NCBI GenBank assembly: GCA_002205965.3
Contig: NADL03000512.1
Span: 124,001 to 188,000 of the forward strand
Direction of reading: 5' to 3'
Length of the DNA stretch: 64,000 bases
DNA from: Kappaphycus alvarezii
Taxonomy: Eukaryota; Rhodophyta; Florideophyceae; Gigartinales; Solieriaceae
The notes under the pieces: model-generated
The model's input: only the letters and a program-made list of their open reading frames with translations
Told to the model about the DNA's origin: nothing
The model's database searches: none
Translations under genes and position numbers: made by a program
Shown: positions 33,785-46,250 of the stretch, one piece after another
Position numbering within the stretch: position 1 is the first letter of the stretch
Layout: each line of letters starts with the position of its first letter

Positions 33785-35990
33785 CATCCTTCAACATAAC
33801 CAACATAACCTACGGATAGACCGCTACTTTATTAGGCCAAGTAGTAATCCTTTGAACACGAAAAGTTGTCCGATATCATTAATTCTAGAATTTATCATTA
33901 ATTATGTGTATCTATAGCGGGTATGCATTGTTAAAGCTGGGTGTCGGGTATTTTATGATACTTCTGAGCTTCTTAAGCATGTCAGTTGTACTTGCCTGCT
34001 CAGCAGACTGAGATAAGAGCAAAATAGGTGCTTTTTGATGCAGTTATCTTAATTTAATGGAGATGCAGTTGCTAAGATCCACTCAAGCGAGATATTACTT
34101 TATATGAAGGCTAACTTGTCTATTTTTTAATAGTTTCATTATTGCTTGTGGTGAGCACGAATGAAAGGGTATTCTTTAAGAGATTTATTCTTAGAGTTCG
34201 CATTGGTTTATATATTGAAATAATCTTTTCGCATTGTGTTGGTATCAGAAAAGCTTAATTTGTCAGGTCTTTGGTTAATTGTCGGGATAACAGAGCCCGT
34301 TTAGATGAAACTTTGTGAAACAGATAGCTGGTTCAGGCCGCTACTTGGCTGAATCTCGGTATTTATTTTACTCTAGGTAGGCTAGAAATGAAAGAACTAC
34401 GTTGACTAAAAATAACAGGGCGAGGACGGTAAGAGACCGAAGATCCGTGAAACAATATAGATTCTAATTTCTCGCTACCTAACCAAGTATGGAAACAAAG
34501 ATACTACGATAGAATGCAGACTTCGCCCCAGCAGGATGGGCCTTATAGAGGAAGTGCTACCCATAAGGGGAGCCTAAAAGGGTAATTGCATCATCACCCT
34601 GTTTGACTGTATATAGTGTGGGTGGTATAATGTGGGTGGCTAATTCACCCACATACATTATTTGACGGGTGGCTAGTTCACCCACATACATTATTTGACA
34701 ACTAAAACTACTATACTGTACCTGACTTGAGTCGAATCGACTGGATCACCTAGGATATGATTAAGTTTAATGCCACCAAATAAACTTGTTATCAAATTAA
34801 ATGACAAATCTTTGTATATTTTCATCCTCACCGGCTGCTTTCAGATCGGCGACATTCTTTATGACAATAATCTTTGTGAAAATTAGTATGATGTTTTCAC
34901 CCTTCTTAAATATGAATAGTTGCGGGATGTGTTTTGACCGCGTGAGTCAAAGATAGATCACCGCTGCATCAAACTGATATTTCTATACCTCATCAATATT
35001 CCATAAGTCATATGATGGCTTGAGTAGAACGCAAAGATGAGAATACCGGAATGGGTTTTCTTTGGGCAGGCGAACGTTAACTTCTCTGTGTGTTGTATAA
35101 GTCTGTGGAGAGGCGACTCTGATGTCGGCCAGGTGCAAAGTAAAGCAGAATTGAGAGGCAATACTGGAGTACTCGAAATCAAATGGAGGGAGGAAATTAG
35201 ATGCAATCATTGGTCAATCCATGTTTTAAAGCATCTTCGTTATTGTAAGACGCTATGCGTGATTTTTGCATGAATAGGACACCATATTTTTGCTTGATGT
35301 TGTATGTAGTGGGGCAATTGATTGTATATGCACGATCATCTTGATAAATTGTAGATATACAGTGTAGTACCGAGTTTCCTGTGAGTATGCATTAACGAGA
35401 GGAAACTGATCGAAACCTTGAGCGTGATGTTTGAGCAATACCGTAGTACCAAATTATTGTAGCATTGACAATAATTTAGCAGCTTCTGTACTTTAACTAA
35501 CAGTGGGGCAGGAAGTTTTCTGCTTGATGAGGTGAGTGGACCAATTTTATGTGAATACATCTACTGAACAGTTTCCACGTATCCACTGTTTTCGATGTCA
35601 TCATTCTCATAGTGATTGTTCAAGATGTCATTGGCAGCCTCTGAGTGAACAATGAAGGTGAAGTACTTGATGTGACCCAAAGTACAAAAAGTGACCCATA
35701 TTTTTTAATAAATATATGATACCCTAACTACATGCAACAGCTTTGGAGGGAAACAGCGTAACAATAAGTCCCCGGAACCCAAGAAAATGCTTCGCATTGC
35801 AGCCTAATCGCTTACAAAGGGACGTTGGCGCACAGAGCTGACCTTAAATAAAGTATAAACTGTTGAATCGACACCCTTGGGTACTAAAATGCATCAAAAA
35901 TAATGGACTGTCGTTCCTATCGCCACTGTTCCCATTCCAGCAACTACCTTTCATGTCCCTTTATCTCCTTGACCGCCTCAAGGCGGCCGT
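33785..35990. other. No recognised gene
   Basis: About 2.2 kb of AT-rich sequence. A 33-bp tandem duplication sits at 34634-34699. Small frames at 34958-35273 occur on both strands and match no family I know. Nothing else is supported. Confidence 0.5.
34634..34699. repeat. 33-bp tandem duplication with internal hairpin
   Basis: Two adjacent 33-base units that differ at one base (GGCTAATTCACCC against GGCTAGTTCACCC). Each unit contains GGGTG...CACCC, able to fold as a small hairpin. A further partial GTGGGTGG lies immediately upstream at 34617-34625. Confidence 0.8.
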
Positions 35991-36059
35991 TTTGGGCACT
36001 TCTCAACGGGAATCTTCTTCTGTGATATCGCTATTCGCAACAGAGTGGAGCTCAGTCAA

Positions 36060-37594
36060 CATAAGCGAGTTTATTCAAATTGGGGCAGAAAACCCGGTAA
36101 ACGCCAACCCACACATTACTCAGAGGTTGATATTGAACTCACTTCTCGTGGTGTCCCTAGGCTTCTGAGTAAATAAGAGGAAGAATTAATCATCAGAGTC
36201 TCGATATTTTACGTTGACCAGTGCATTCCTTTAACGCGGAAGTTTCTGTCGTACCTTGTTACGCACTACGTTCAAATGCTACCTCTGGGCAGGCAGAGGA
36301 AGATTTCTTTTAGGGGCGCGGACCGAGTAAGACATGGGTGAGAAATGTTCTACAGCGTCACGACGAGATCAAAGTGAAGAATTTAAGGGCGATCGAAGAC
36401 AAATTGGTTACCGCCGTGAAAACACCGACAGTTGGCGAGCATATGGTGCGGGTGAAAGCAGCAATGGATAGATTCAACATAAAGGACTCACAGTTTGTTT
36501 TCAATTTGGATGAACCGGGTATCAGCTTTAAGGACATGGCTGGCCAGGGTTTACGAAAAGGGATTGGCGTTCCCGGTAAGAAACTCACCACAATGGTTAC
36601 CAGAACGAAATGGAATTTGGATCATGGTACGTTGATGGCAGTTATCAATGCAGTAGGATTTGCATTTAAGCCAAAAGTAGTTTATCCAGGAAATCAACCG
36701 CATTATAGGCGCGTTTCAGATACTGTTCAAACTGTGCAGCAGTTTCTTCCTCCATGCTAATTTTATCAAAGTAACACTCCAGGGGTTAAAACATCAATTT
36801 TTTTTGGATTGGGAGAAGCAGTTTGTGAAAGAAACTGCGCATTTGCGGGAAGGGGTACAAAGATTGCTAGTCATTTATGATGGCTACACATGCCACATAC
36901 AGTTCGAAGTATTGCATCTTTTCTATATCAACTATATTCGTGTGTTAGGGCTTCCGTCCCATTCCAGTCACGTCTTGAAACCTCTTGACGTTTCTGTGTT
37001 TTCGAGTTTCAAATCGCATTTTCAAAGTGGCTTTCATAGTTTGGCAAGAATGACGAAAGTAGCAGATGCTTTTCATATTGCAACTATTTTGACATCGGCA
37101 TATTCCTCTTCCTTTACGTTCTCGAACTTACGGAGTGGGTTTATGAAGACGAGTATATGGGACCATGCATCAGGTGGACCAAATCCCACGGTTCTAAACA
37201 CGCTATCTTTTTATGACGCTGATATTGATGGGGATCCTCCAACCGTAGAAATGTTGTTGGTGTCTTTAAATAACAGAACAAGTTGGCTAATCAATAGTGC
37301 TGTCGTAGAAGATGAAGGTACTGTTCGTATTGATACTTCTAAAGGCGCACATTTGACGTCTACTATGGTTCTTAACGCTGTCAAAGAGCGTGAGAGGAGG
37401 AAACGGGAGAGATTTATGTAGGCGGAGCATAATAAAACAGAGAGGGAGAAAAGGATTGCTTACCCGGAAAGACGTGTAGAAATGCGCCGATTGATGTTGC
37501 TAGCTCCCCGTCGCACAATTATACGTCAGCGACTTGCTCAATCTCGCATGTACCGTCGGAACCAAGCTCAATCGCGGATGCATTCTTGCATTTA
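36060..37594 (+). pseudogene. Pogo/Tigger-type (DDE_1) transposase, broken
   Basis: Related to CENP-B/jerky and pogo transposases. The N-terminal DNA-binding part is in pieces: EEELIIRVSIFYVDQCIPLT (36175-36235), then a FRGARTE / PSKTWVRNVLQRHDEIK-like join near 36310. The DDE core starts in 36338-36760: FNLDEPGISFKDMAGQ, with the first Asp in NLDE. After a frameshift, 36804-37421 has LLVIYDGYTCHIQFEVL, with the second Asp in YDGY, and SSHVLKPLDVSVFSSFKSHF, with the third acidic residue in PLDV. A basic Arg/Gln-rich tail runs past a TAG to 37594. At least two frameshifts and two stops. TA target duplication and terminal repeats were not resolved. Confidence 0.75.
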
Positions 37595-38537
37595 ACCAAA
37601 CGGTTTTCAGATTTTTACCTGATTCGAGTATATATGACGAAAATGGGCAGTAGGTATTTTAAAAGGCCATATCTGGATGCAATGTTATTTGCACGGGTCG
37701 TTTTTGTGCGCGTTCGGCTGGTGGTGCAAAAAAACGCCCTTCTTTTTTAGTTTATCTTGCTATGAAGAAACTTTCTGACCTACTCCTTTCTTGCTTTGGA
37801 TCTTTGCCCAACCTCATTCCTGCAAGGGGCGTTTTAAATGGTTCGAAACGGAGAAGAAAATCGAGTAAAAAAACATTTTATTTTATGCTGCATAGTCCGA
37901 AAAATGACGGTTTGTGTCACATTATGTACCCAACCTTTACTTGGAAAGCTTATTTTGTCGTCGTCCATCAGAACATGCAGCTTGTCTCCAATAGCAATAG
38001 TATTTGCATTTTCGGTAGAGAATGGTTCATACTACTGTAAAAACCGTAGGGGATTCACTAAGTGACAATGAAGAAATGTCGTTTTCTTTTAGGTAAAATT
38101 TTATCAGGGCTTTTTGTAAACCAGTTGGTCGAAATAGAACTGCTGTTGAGAGAATGTTTAATAGTGTGCGTACCCCCTCACTCTCCTGCCCCAGGGCCTA
38201 GCACCTCTCTATGTATACTGTCTGGTACGGGTACTGAGCTAAGTCAGACATGGCTTAAGCTCTGCCCCTGGCAACCACAGAGCCGCTCTTGGGTCGACCT
38301 CATGGGTGGCTCACTCCACCACCACTTGCCTGCACCCTAACATTGACGTCGAAAGCTATCGGTGCTACCCGCAATTCACCAAAAATATTAACCTGATAGG
38401 GTCCCCTTAATCAACTTAGCAGATCAGTGTCTTCAAGTATTTGAACGTCAATAAACGGGTCATATTACACCTTTTGGTTTTTGCGCGATAGGATACGTTT
38501 CCTTTACAGGGCTTAAGGCATATGCTAGACCCTGAGC
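37595..38537. other. No recognised gene
   Basis: Sequence between the pogo remnant and the gypsy element. Two overlapping frames (37762-38065) contain basic stretches but no known domain. It may include the pogo element's right end. Confidence 0.45.
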
Positions 38538-39330
38538 TTATGCATCACTGTGCGGTAACCGCAGCTCTTCGGACGCTTTTCGTGCCAGCTTACGTTTCTT
38601 TGTACGGCAGAGGAACTCCACCACTTTCTTTGGTATGTCTCCATAAAGTTCTTTCAAGGGCTTCCACTTCCAGTCGCACTTGTTTGCAAGCCCGTCCACT
38701 TGACTTGAACGACAAATCTCTGCATCTCCAATTGCAATGTTCAGCAACTCATTTACCATCTCGGACTTAGATTCAAAGACATCTGCCTGCCGCTTCAATT
38801 CTTCCGAGACTTCTGATTCTATTATTACAGCTCTATAGTGGAGTAGCCTAGCGGCGTGGACCTGTTCCACGGTGCCGCCAACCAAATCTTCCGCCTCATA
38901 AACGAGCGTACCCATCGCCCTAGTGATACAGCCTTCTCTTCGTCGCCCTTCTCACGCTTCACAACGTTGACATATGTATAGAGAAACTCCTCAACGTCTT
39001 CACTCTTGCCCCTGTGAACGTTATACGAGAAGCGTTGAGGTCCATGATTACAGAAAAGAAATCCCCCGAAGTGTTCCTTAGTACTGCTCAACTTGAATAC
39101 CTCGGGTGCAAACCCCTCCACAAGAGTACCAAATGATAGGGGTAAATCGTTGGGAGAAGAGATACTCAGAACCAACTACCCCAAGAAGGAGGTGTTGCGA
39201 GCGACAAAAGTGTTACCGTGGTATAGTTGAACGAACAAAAAGGAATGTATATGGAAAAGAGTTGAGAGGGCTACAAGCAAGTATGGAAGGGGCAGGGTCT
39301 ACCACGGATGCTCTGGGACCAGATTAGGAA
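38538..39330 (-). pseudogene. Gypsy integrase C-terminus with chromodomain-like end
   Basis: Two overlapping frames. 38825-39175 has SFGTLVEGFAPEVFKLSS. 38538-38915 reads LVYEAEDLVGGTVEQVHAAR and LLHYRAVIIESEVSEELKRQ, then WKWKPLKELYGDIPKKVVEF. This matches the end of gypsy Pol in many protist elements: a barrel ending V.DL..G...E.HA.RL.FY, then a chromodomain-like W....W..L..L..D.P..V..F. Same strand and same order as the gypsy remnant at 40.4-43.85 kb, so it is probably its 3' end, separated by an insertion at 39.3-40.4 kb. Confidence 0.6.
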
Positions 39331-40380
39331 AAGTGTTTCTTGGGTCTGAAGTTGACTCTAAACTTCCTGCTACTTGGGACTTGACTTGAAGTTGTCTGCC
39401 AACTTGCTTGACCTCCACTAAAGGAAGCAGGTTATTCGGCGTATATAGACTTTTTGGCTACCCCAAAAATCTCAAACAAACATACTAATAACCATAAAAT
39501 GCATTCACGGGAATCATGTGAACCAGAGAAACTATTAGAAGATATTTCCACAATGTAAATATCTAGATGCCATACCCATGCCAGCCACCCATCGGCCAGT
39601 GGTGGGAATTAATGTGGCCATTACATGTACCTTTCAGAGTCACTCGTATTATCACCCAGAACCTGGAACTGTACTGACATCTATTATGGCAGCGTGTCCT
39701 AGAATAAAAAAATCAACCGATGAATTTGCCACACTCATCCAAATTAAAAATATCTTGCAAATTCAGAAACTGCAAAAATATCTTCCAAATTCCGATACTG
39801 TATACAATTTTGGTCGTCTTATAGATTTTTTGTCGTGTGCGAATTTGCGCACATCAGATAGGTCATCCTGTACGGCCAATACATACGTCAGATTGTGCGC
39901 TATGTGTAATTTGTGTGTGCTGTCCGATTGCTGCGACACCCTTATTATCCGGGTGGCACAATTGTGTTATACGGTTACTGCACGCTGGTGCAGATTTTAT
40001 GTAGGAAATGCGTGCTGACGCATTGTTCTGCATTGCTTTGGACTACTTTTAATGCGCTGTAATTCTACGGTATGCGCAATTCGCCGTACATGGGCTAGTT
40101 TTACGCGCTCCTATTGGTGCGTATGGGTTTTCTACCCAACGTATCCTGCTCGCAGAGTTGTCTAGATGCTTCTGTGTCGAGCGCGCCGTAGTAGTATAAA
40201 TAGCTCTCCCTTCGACCCGACTAGCGAAATGAGCAGAAAAAAAGAATCAAGTGAACCGACTGTCAAGTTCGTCTACTAGTGCTGAGTGCTCGGTCGTCGA
40301 GTATCCGCATCAGTAAAGAGCTACCGTTCGTCGGTAGTTGACACGTTTAATTTGAGCTTCAAGTCGCCTCTACCTACCGT
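39331..40380 (+). repeat. Insertion splitting the gypsy element, LTR-like at its right end
   Basis: About 1 kb that interrupts the gypsy integrase. From about 40010 it looks like an LTR in plus orientation: TATAAATAG near 40195, then a 180-base leader with AGCAGAAAAAAAG. A 146-codon frame at 39578-40018 matches no family I know and is probably not coding. No target duplication was identified, and the precise ends are uncertain. Alternatives are a solo LTR next to unrelated filler, or a rearranged part of the gypsy element. Confidence 0.35.
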
Positions 40381-40830
40381 TTACTTCGAGTCAGTTGTCG
40401 TACACAGATCTTTATTTCCAGGACCCATATACAAGTAATTTAAATGTACCACTTCATTTGCTTTAGTCGCATATAGCGTACTTGAGAGATATTTAGGAGC
40501 CTTCAGACCCCTTTCGCTGCTATGCAGTGCAGAAATTGCTGCATGAACTCTGTACAGTCGCTCCTGATTGTAACCCAATGGTATTTTTCCCGAACACAAC
40601 TCTCTGTAGCGTCCACCCTTCGATGACCTGCTGTCCCGCTATGAGCCGTGGTGATTTTTTGCAACTACAGGACCGAAGACTCCACGATCCATGTACCTTC
40701 ATCCATTACCCATACGCCGTCCTCCAGCCCTGCTTTGCGAGGTTTCGATGCAATAAACTTACCCTGTTCCCTTTTGATACTGTTCTCTGTAGGCCATTCG
40801 AAGACTTCATCCTCTGTGTTCGGTACTAAG
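40381..40830 (-). pseudogene. Gypsy integrase N-terminal part
   Basis: Minus frames read ERLYRVHAAISALHSSERGL and KAPKYLSSTLYATKANEVVH, followed by LNYLYMGPG (40381-40599). This is the HCC2-H region and the LH.D.L.MG entry into the integrase core. Upstream lies a QQ.IEGW...LW-like segment. The core then breaks off at 40380, where the insertion begins. Confidence 0.55.
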
Positions 40831-42072
40831 TCCCTTTTCTCCAGTTGTCTTCAAATTTTTCGCACTAACGATGTGACTCCCATGTATCTAGCCAATCTTC
40901 TGGTCGTAATATCCGCCATAAGTTTGGAGTTCCTAGGGATGTGTTCAATCGTATGCTGGAACTGGGATAGATACAGTGCCCACCTTTTGACTTTGTTCAC
41001 AACATGTCTACCCGGGACCGGCTCGAACGCTTTTGGTTTTTATAAAAACATCAGATTGCGACGATCGGTGAGCGCATGTGTGTTGTGCTCAGCTGCGGAC
41101 AGATAGTCCATCTTTCTTAACGCCTGATATACAGCATAACCCTCTTTCCCAAAAGTGCTCGAGATAACCTGCATTTTGTTGAAGGGCGAACCCAGAAACG
41201 CCAAATACTCATGTCTTTAGGACCCTGGTGGCTTATTTAGGTCTTCCGGGTCTTTTGTGTCACTACCGCGGCCTAGCATTCGTTAGATGCATCTGTGTAC
41301 ACACAATGGATTTTTGACTCCTGTTGATGTGCCAACCTCACAGCGTCACAACCTGTTCTTAAAGATCATGGAATTCTTCCGTCTGTTCCGTGCCGCAGGA
41401 CAGCTACAAGAGATTCAGGTTCTTAATTACTCGTGTCGTGCGTTTGCCGACCTTAATATACACCTCTTTCGGAACCTGGCGCCGCTTAGCGCAGCGGCGT
41501 GGAAAGTCTGGGATAAAGTTGGACATACACTGTAAATAATTGATGAATTAGGAGAGTTCAGAAGATGCCTCGGGAGTGTACCAATCTTTCAGACCATTAA
41601 GGCGCTTGGGACCACAGCGGATCCCATCCTTACTGATGAGGCGTCCACGTCATTTGACCTACTGGCGAAAAAAAACTCACTTTTTGCTGATATCTTGATT
41701 ATCCGCTCTCTTCAAACTTCTAAAACTTATTTGCTGTCTCTAGAAGCCTCTATTCGGAAATTGCGTGCACCAAAGCGTTATTCAAATAGAACTTAACTTT
41801 GTCCTGGATGCTGGAAAAGCCTGATTCTACTTTGTTCTGGAATTTTGGGTCGGAGTAATGTGTAGTAACGTCGTTGCTTCATCCACTGGTATTTGCCAGT
41901 AAGCGCTACAGAAGTCTATTGTACCGTAGCACGTGCTATCAGTGAGTTCGCCCAGTTCTAAGTCGATGTGAGGCATAGTCTAAGTGATCGCTTTTGTACC
42001 CTGGTTGACTCTTCTCAGGTCAAAATTCAATCTGTACTTGGCCAGCGGGGGTTTCGGTGCTAGACCTAGGGC
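40831..42072 (-). pseudogene. Gypsy reverse transcriptase and RNase H remnant
   Basis: From 42060 downward: KYRLNFDLRRVNQGTKAIT, PHIDLELGELTDSTCYGTID and FCSAYWQIPVDE, the start of a gypsy RT with the first Asp in TIDFCSAYWQ. Then comes a broken stretch, with GIRCGPKRLNGLKD near 41590. RNase H traces follow: YTDASNAR near 41290 and HEYLAFLGSPFNKMQV. KVKRWALYLSQFQHTIEHIP near 40960 completes the domain. The YVDD box is not readable. Confidence 0.6.
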
Positions 42073-43082
42073 CTATACCCATGTAGATTCCCGGTTTGGG
42101 CTGGTAAACCCGTATTTCTCCAGTTTGTCGATGCACCCCTTAAGAAATTGGCGCTGGTCTGGTGAGTACAGCGAATGTGGCACCGAATTAGGGTTGAAAT
42201 TATGACTCAACCGTTCAAATTCCGCTATGGGATTGTTTCCCAGCTTGATCCTAAAGATGTCTCTGAACTCTGCCAATAGATTCCGCAAAGCGGTGACCCC
42301 TGTGGTGGACAGACCGGTATCCCCGGCTTTCCGAACCATCTTATCAAATGCTGAGTGGACGTCTTCCTCATTGTCCTCTCCTAAGTCAGTCACTGTATAT
42401 TCCTCGGGCATTGCAGTATCTTCTGCTTCCCAACAGTCCGGATGGAAAAACCCACCTTGCAATAACCAGGCCACACTTCCGCCTCTCTGTCCAGGATCTG
42501 TTTCTAGCAAATCGCAGTCTTCTGTGTCGCTGTACTTGTCAGCCGCAGCCTCCAGCATTTGATTCGTGTCTATTCCCAGTGCATCCAACATTGGTCTTCC
42601 CAGAAGTGGATTTTGCACGTCCTGCACTGAGACCAGGCACTTGATATTACGGATCTTCAGCGATTTTCCATGTCTAGTTAACAGCTTTACGGTTATTTTT
42701 ACCTCTCTATATACTCTACCGATATTTTCTCCCCGTCTTTCGTTCTTAGGGCGGCTACATCCAGTCGTTTAGAACTACTCAGTCTTTGCACGTTAATTTC
42801 TGTCCGTTTCTCGCAAGGCCCGGTGAACAAATCGGGTGGCATGAGATTCCCATCAGAGTCTCCATTCACGCATAACAGACGTGTCACACTACCCACAAAG
42901 ATAGCCTGCATAATTGTACTGTTCGGCTCCTTTCCTTTCTCTTCATTACTAAAAGCTCGGGAGCTCCTCTTCCGTTTGTCATGATGCTCTCGACGCAACT
43001 TCTCTTTCTCATGCTGCATACATTCTCTATAAATTCTCAACTTATGGCGTTTTTTTACGGCGGGCACTTGCTCTAGAGGCAC
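42073..43082 (-). pseudogene. Gypsy protease region and acidic linker
   Basis: 42699-43082 has a basic segment and then IMQAIFVGSVTRLLCVNGDS, probably the damaged protease. The usual DTG-type site is not visible; CVNGDSDG lies where a small catalytic region would be. 42073-42627 starts QDVQNPLLGRPMLDALGID, the LLGRP.L..LG motif that closes retropepsins. It continues as an acidic linker to LRNLLAEFRDIFRIKLG and LSHNFNPNSVPHSLYSP, the usual entry into RT. The two frames are separated by a short break. Confidence 0.6.
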
Positions 43083-43111
43083 ACTGGCGGCTCTCTGGAC
43101 CCCTTGGACTG

Positions 43112-43849
43112 TTAGTTCCCTTGGTTTACTGTGAACGGCTTATCTTGTTTGTTTCCTTTTCCTCGCGGCCCGTCTATCTTCTCACTTCTGGCTGGCGCGG
43201 ACGCCTGAATCCTGTCCTGAATAGACGCATATTCGCACAGCAGTTGCACGTACTCCTTCAAGCTCTTCTTCAATCCTTTTTGGTACTTGATGTTCTGTGC
43301 CATTGATCTTTTAAGTTGTGGAGGACAAAGAAATTCATGGACGATCTTCACGGACTTTTCTTGGTTTTTGTCCTTGAAGTTGCCATAGCCTACTGATTCA
43401 AGGCGACAAATGAAGTCTGTGATAACTTCTATTATTCTGACTTCCGGATCCGCTCTGGACATCGGCATTTGGATGTCCTTTACAGCGGACTTAATGACAT
43501 AGGGGTTCACTTCGACGCCCTCTTCATGTGTCACTATGCCCCGGATGAACTACTCAATATAGTTCGAAGTCAATTGCTCAACTGCCTTATCTGGCGCAAT
43601 GCTTTCAAGCTTCCTTATGAATTGCATGTGCTCGAGGCGTGAGCGTTCCATGCAGGCATTGAACGACGCAACGGTCATTGGCGGGACCTCACTTCGACGG
43701 TCTTCTACTTCTGTCTCATATCTATCGTACTCCTTCAGAAACCGAGACACCTCTTGAGGGTCAAAAATGGGCAGCACTGGGTTTGCAATTGGTTCAAGTA
43801 GAGCGCTTGTAACCGTGACGTCTTCTGAAACGTGTTTAACAGCTTGCAT
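43112..43849 (-). pseudogene. Gypsy gag remnant
   Basis: Two frames, 43550-43849 and 43112-43534. The first has LPIFDPQEVSRFLKEYDRYE, the usual early gag motif, and MERSRLEHMQFIRKLES. The second has FICRLESVGYGNFKDKNQ, CPPQLKRSMAQNIKYQ and SLKEYVQLLCEYASIQDRIQ, ending in a basic GPRGKGNKQDK tail. No zinc knuckle is seen. One stop or frameshift lies between them at about 43540. Confidence 0.55.
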
Positions 43850-45891
43850 TCTCGGAATTTTCCACCTTCTGGAATTCGAAAGCGAGGGGTGCGTATTTTA
43901 TTCATTTTACACAACTGAAAAACAGAACAGCGGGAATAATACTATCATTTATGCGAGCTATTAGCCACAAGTACTGTACCCCTGCTGTCCTTCATGCAAT
44001 CTTTGCTTTGGTATCTCTGTTCGTGTATTGTTTGGATATGATACTGCTACAAGGATATTGTTTAAGATTCCTAGTAAATAATTTGGCCCCTACCTTAATA
44101 AATCATCCTTGAAGTTTTTTGGAGCAGAGCTAATTTTTTAATTAATCATGCATTGAAGCTCAGTGTTCCACAGGAAGCGGGATGCAGTTGGGGATCAAAT
44201 TTATGTATTCTTCGCGTAAAAAAGGACTTTGGAGGGCCTCCGTATACTGACAAGTATTAGAATTACTTCTCGATGATAAAAGAGCTTTTAAAATCAGGAA
44301 ATGAGTCCGTAGGAAAATAATTGAGTGGTATAGACTACTTGAAATCTTGCAAACAGCATTTGGTCCGAAATACTGTTGATTATATCCCACTGAAGCATTT
44401 TTTGGCTTTGGGATGTCCAAGAAAGGGTATGAGAGAGAGAAGATTGCGAATAGATGCGGGAGGATAGAATGAGGCTGATCGAGGATACATGAAGGAGTAA
44501 CAATGAGAAAAGTTGCTAAGAAAAGGAAGGTATGATAGACGACCTTCCCATGTTTATTGGCATCACTGAAAGGTATTAACGGGCTTTTTGATATTTCTAG
44601 GTATGTGGGAAACGCCCCTGTTCCTGAAGGCTGTTCTTTTATTAGATTGTTTTGACTGTTTCTTGTTTCCAGACCAGTCAATTACTCTCACGAAACCTCT
44701 TCAATTTGGGAATGATTTCACTAATTTAAGGAATTATATATGTTTTGTATCCAATCTATCTTGAGTACCTAATGATTTATAAGTAATTTTCTGCATTGGG
44801 TCATCCTGTATCTTTTACAGTCTCCGATTTGTAGAAACACTTGAGCATTACCGCCTGCTCTGGTGTTTTCATAATATTTGAAACACTATGTCAGCAACTT
44901 GGTGCCACTGGCCCGCAGACTGCAATGTTTGATGCCATGATTACTTTAAAAGCTGAGCTAAAAGGGCAGAAGACCGGGGACATAGAAAAGAACAATGTAA
45001 AAAATCAAAAACACGAAATACCAATTATGGCACCAGCAACTGACCAAAATCACTCCCGGGGAGCCTACCAATCTGAGGTTCGGCCACTTTACACCGAAGC
45101 CCCGAGCGTAATGTTATATTTGTAGAAGGGCTTTTGCTTGAGTAACACGTCCGTTTTGTGAGCCAATTCTCTCCTTAATCAGTACTTCAATATCGGCTTT
45201 GGTTTTTCTGTCCTGAGAGAAGTTCTTTACAAGGCAATTCAGTCACTTCCAGGCTTGGATTGATTATTGGTGAACCCCGATCAAATTGATTTATCCACAA
45301 AAATGTGGCCACGTAGAAGGCAAAGGCCAAGTTTAAGAGACTTCCCCTTTTGTAGAACACCTGGAGTGCTATTGTACATCATTAACTACAGGTAGATCAT
45401 CCCGTAGAAGTTCTTCCATCTTTCTTCCCGGCAACTGAAGTTTCATGTGAGCAGTGGAGGTTCTCATATGCTTGCCTGAGGTACACTAATATATCAACAC
45501 ACTGAAGTGTGAAACAGGCCAGGATTAATGTGTTTATTATCTCTTCGATGACCATTGAGGGAGGCTGGACTCTCTGCAGGGGTAACAGGAGGGCAATCGC
45601 TTATTTTCTGAGTTCCAGCCTATTTGAAACCCCCTGGATACTGAAAGTCCGATTTGAAGCCTCTTTTTCCTGTTCTGCGAGCAGAAGAGGCTTCAATAGT
45701 TTAAACTTGAGTCTCCGCAGTCTTTGCTGCGTCATAGGCCAAGTGTAATAATGTCTATGTTACACCACTGTGTAATAAAGACTTGTTCGCTGTCACTATT
45801 CAAATTCTCTATTACACAGTGGTGTAGCAGAGAAAGTGCATCAATCTTGAAATAATCTAGAAACTGTTTTTAACTGGGTAGAGGTTTTATT
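43850..45891. other. No recognised gene; includes a hairpin
   Basis: The 5' LTR expected next to the gypsy gag is not recognisable here. A 173-codon minus frame (44160-44681) and a 94-codon plus frame (44841-45125) have no known domain. The stretch 45130-45740 has several frames that could be an old transposon, not identified. A strong hairpin lies at 45754-45833. Confidence 0.4.
45754..45833. repeat. 28-bp arm inverted repeat
   Basis: Left arm 45754-45781 and right arm 45806-45833 match at 24 of 28 positions, with an uninterrupted core CACCACTGTGTAATA, and are separated by 24 bases. It may be a small foldback element or its remnant. Confidence 0.7.
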
Positions 45892-46250
45892 GTTGGGTAT
45901 TTATTTTTCTCTACAGTATTTTTTTTGATGTTGAGTCCCATGTCATTGTCTTGTTTCCTTAGTTATGTTCTACATAGTACTATTATTTAGTTATAGCTCT
46001 ACTTTCTAGTTATAGATCTATTTTATATTGCTATCTACTGAGCTGGCACAACTCTGAGAGTTGTTTCGAATAGCTGTCGTACTGTCTATAAAAGGGGGGC
46101 TCATCTGGATTCTTGTGGGAATCCAGGTACACTCCAAGGACCCTTGGCCCCCAACTTTGAGAAATACGACTACCATCTCAACTACTCCTTTAGCAGCGCC
46201 CCGGCTGTCTCCCTTTCTGTTTCACTGGTAACATCGCTCCCGCCGGGTTC
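45892..46250 (+). repeat. LTR-like sequence ahead of a gypsy gag
   Basis: Begins near TGTTGGGTATTTATTT and has TATAAAAGGGGGG at about 46087. The stretch that follows could be R/U5. Similar in composition and motif order to 5487-5822. A gypsy gag frame follows at 47.1-48 kb on the same strand, which supports a 5' LTR. Ends are approximate. Confidence 0.4.

Noticed and set aside
39578-40018. 146-codon open frame on the plus strand
   Set aside because: Lies in the insertion that splits the gypsy element, has no recognisable domain, and runs into an LTR-like sequence. Treated as chance.
44160-44681. 173-codon open frame on the minus strand
   Set aside because: No known domain, AT-rich low-information composition, and competing frames on both strands. 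Not called as a gene.
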